Shown here in pieces: positions 5,656 through 6,449 of a stretch of 6,449 nt of DNA. A program made the position numbers and the translations under genes. Where the stretch lies: NCBI GenBank assembly GCA_021779335.1, contig JAJYAW010000170.1:1-6449 (forward strand). The letters run 5' to 3'. Below the pieces are notes generated by a model that saw nothing but the letters and a program-made list of their open reading frames with translations, had not been told where the DNA came from and did no database searches. Numbering within the stretch: the stretch's first letter is position 1; each line of letters opens with the position of its first letter. The stretch comes from Myxococcales bacterium (GTDB lineage Bacteria; Myxococcota; Myxococcia; Myxococcales; Anaeromyxobacteraceae).

Positions 5656-6309
5656 ATGAAGCGCCGAAAGCGGCTCGCAGCACCCCCGACCTCAGCGGCC
5701 GAGGCCCTGGCGGCGCCGGCCGCCGGTCTCCCGGTGGTGGAGGCCCCCGTCCGCCCGCCGGCGAGGCCGCGCCGGCGGAGCCGCTGGGCGGCGGTCGTGA
5801 CCCGGCGCCGCGCCGTCCAGGCCGGCGTCGGGGTCGCCCTCTACTGGGCCATCGGGCCGGGCGGCCTGCCCCTCACCTGGGTCATCCTGGGCGGCTCCGC
5901 GGCCGGCGTCGTGCTCGGCAAGTTCTTCTGCCGCTGGATGTGCCCCATGGGCGCCGTCATGGAGCTCATGGTGGGGGCGGGCGGCGAGAAGCAGCGCAGC
6001 CTGTACATGTACAACAAGGTGGGCTGCCCCATCGCCTGGGCGGGCGGCCTCCTCAACAAGCTGAGCCTCTTCCGCGTCCGCCTCCGCCCCGACCGCTGCA
6101 CCGACTGCAACCGCTGCGACGAGGCCTGCTACGTGGCCACCCTCTCGACCGGCCGCAGCCTGCACGTCGCCGGGCAGGTCAACGCCTCGACCGACTACAC
6201 CTGCTCCCGCTGCCTCGCCTGCGTGGGCGCCTGCCCCACCGGGGCCCTCACGGTCGGCCTGGCCGGCCCGAGGGTGCTGCCCGGCGGGCCCGCCGGCGGC
6301 ACCCCTTGA
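5656..6309 (+). CDS. Small membrane-bound 4Fe-4S protein of the NapH/NosR/CcoG polyferredoxin type
   Basis: This is a 217-residue predicted electron-transfer protein. A basic, A/P-rich N-terminus (1-52) is followed by two hydrophobic segments (about 53-67 and 73-91). Then comes KFFC92RWMC96PMGAVMEL, the CxxxCP signature seen at a membrane helix end in NapH, NosR and CcoG proteins. C124 sits in VGCPIAW. The C-terminal part carries two ferredoxin-type clusters: C148-x2-C151-x2-C154-x3-C158 and C183-x2-C186-x2-C189-x3-C193-P. The second has the normal CP ending; in the first, proline is replaced by tyrosine. The pattern supports two 4Fe-4S clusters, probably facing the cytoplasm. Typical relatives have four or more helices, so this is a compact form with about two. 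Likely function is passing electrons between the quinone pool or a cytoplasmic donor and a partner, perhaps the exported product of the next gene. It diverges from the thioredoxin-glutaredoxin gene. The exact partner and direction are unknown. Confidence 0.85.
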   Translation: MKRRKRLAAPPTSAAEALAAPAAGLPVVEAPVRPPARPRRRSRWAAVVTRRRAVQAGVGVALYWAIGPGGLPLTWVILGGSAAGVVLGKFFCRWMCPMGAVMELMVGAGGEKQRSLYMYNKVGCPIAWAGGLLNKLSLFRVRLRPDRCTDCNRCDEACYVATLSTGRSLHVAGQVNASTDYTCSRCLACVGACPTGALTVGLAGPRVLPGGPAGGTP

Positions 6310-6313
6310 GCGG

Positions 6314-6330
6314 CGGCCGAACCCCGGCCG
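6314..6330 (+). promoter_or_regulatory. Hairpin between the iron-sulfur gene and the next gene
   Basis: CGGCCG at 6314-6319 and CGGCCG at 6325-6330 form a perfect six-pair stem around the loop AACCC, five bases after the iron-sulfur protein stop. There is no T tract, so termination would be weak at best. It may instead stabilise the 3' end of the upstream message or act as an intercistronic element. The loop sequence resembles that of the hairpin at 4455-4474. Confidence 0.35.
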
Positions 6331-6367
6331 GCGCGGCGGGCTCCGACCTGGGAGGAGCCCGCCAGCC

Positions 6368-6449
6368 ATGATCCCCGCCCTGCTGCCCCTCCTCGCGCCC
6401 CTCTTGCTCGCCTCGCCGCCGCCCCCCGCCGCCGCGTGCACGGGGGCGC
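6368..6449 (+). CDS. Start of an exported protein, truncated by the window end
   Basis: Only the first 27 codons are present. ATG follows GGAGGAG at 6351-6357 by ten bases. The first residues are almost entirely hydrophobic (leucine, alanine, proline), then PPPPAAAC, which fits a short signal peptide with cleavage near A-A-A at about 21-23. C24 would then be the first mature residue; A-A-A-C is a weak lipobox, so a lipoprotein is possible but not supported strongly. The positively charged N-region expected of a signal peptide is missing. It begins 58 bases after the iron-sulfur protein gene in the same direction, probably the same operon, which makes a periplasmic redox partner an attractive but untested idea. 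The mature function cannot be read. Confidence 0.6.
   Translation, partial: MIPALLPLLAPLLLASPPPPAAACTGA

Noticed and set aside
4799..5683. Minus-strand frame of 294 codons overlapping the thioredoxin-glutaredoxin and GroES-like genes
   Set aside because: The translation is arginine/glycine/proline repeats without motifs. The same bases encode two recognisable proteins in other frames.
5520..6441. Other frames over the iron-sulfur gene (plus strand to 6371; minus strand 5692-6441)
   Set aside because: Both give proline/arginine- or glycine/alanine-rich shadows with no cysteine-cluster pattern, while the chosen frame has all the Fe-S motifs.
1..6449. CRISPR arrays, tRNA or rRNA genes, insertion sequences
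   Set aside because: No regularly spaced repeats, no tRNA-like cloverleaf, no transposase frame and no terminal inverted repeats were seen in the gaps, all of which are short (the longest is 156 bases).

Overview
The window is very GC-rich (above 70% by eye), with strong G/C at third codon positions, compact gene spacing and AGGAGG-type ribosome binding sites before ATG or GTG starts. Together with the gene content this suggests a high-GC, respiratory, often anaerobic proteobacterium-like organism. My best guess is Myxococcota of the Anaeromyxobacter type, but this is an impression from style and gene content, not a demonstrated assignment. The high GC also opens many long antisense frames, and I treat these as shadows.

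Layout. Positions 46-2730 (+) encode a complete exported M16 zinc metalloprotease made of two halves, with an intact HxxEH site only in the first. It converges, with a 29-base gap, on a minus-strand series. Read 5' to 3' on the minus strand, that series is: a fusion of a cysteine-less thioredoxin-like domain with a CxxC glutaredoxin (5499-4900); a stand-alone divergent GroES-type co-chaperonin (4859-4575); a 132-base spacer with hairpins and a possible promoter; a sulfide:quinone oxidoreductase (SQR) family flavoprotein (4442-2988); and a 71-residue basic, aromatic, probably membrane-associated protein (2975-2760) that begins 12 bases after the SQR stop. Divergent from the thioredoxin-glutaredoxin gene, across a 156-base region, a plus-strand gene (5656-6309) encodes a small membrane-bound iron-sulfur protein. 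It has a CxxxCP motif of the NapH/NosR/CcoG polyferredoxin type and two ferredoxin-like cysteine clusters. A further plus-strand gene with a signal peptide begins at 6368 and runs off the window.

How the parts may work together. The segment from 2760 to 6449 reads as a sulfur/thiol redox neighbourhood. SQR would oxidise sulfide and pass electrons to quinone, leaving sulfane sulfur. The thioredoxin-glutaredoxin fusion is a plausible thiol or persulfide reductant in the cytoplasm. The small basic protein could help hold SQR at the membrane. The iron-sulfur membrane protein could move electrons to or from the quinone pool or a periplasmic partner. The GroES-like protein is the odd member. This functional link is inferred from gene order. 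The most unusual items are the SQR-linked small protein, the orphan GroES with a shortened roof region, the fusion protein with a degenerate first domain, and repeated small elements in the intergenic regions.
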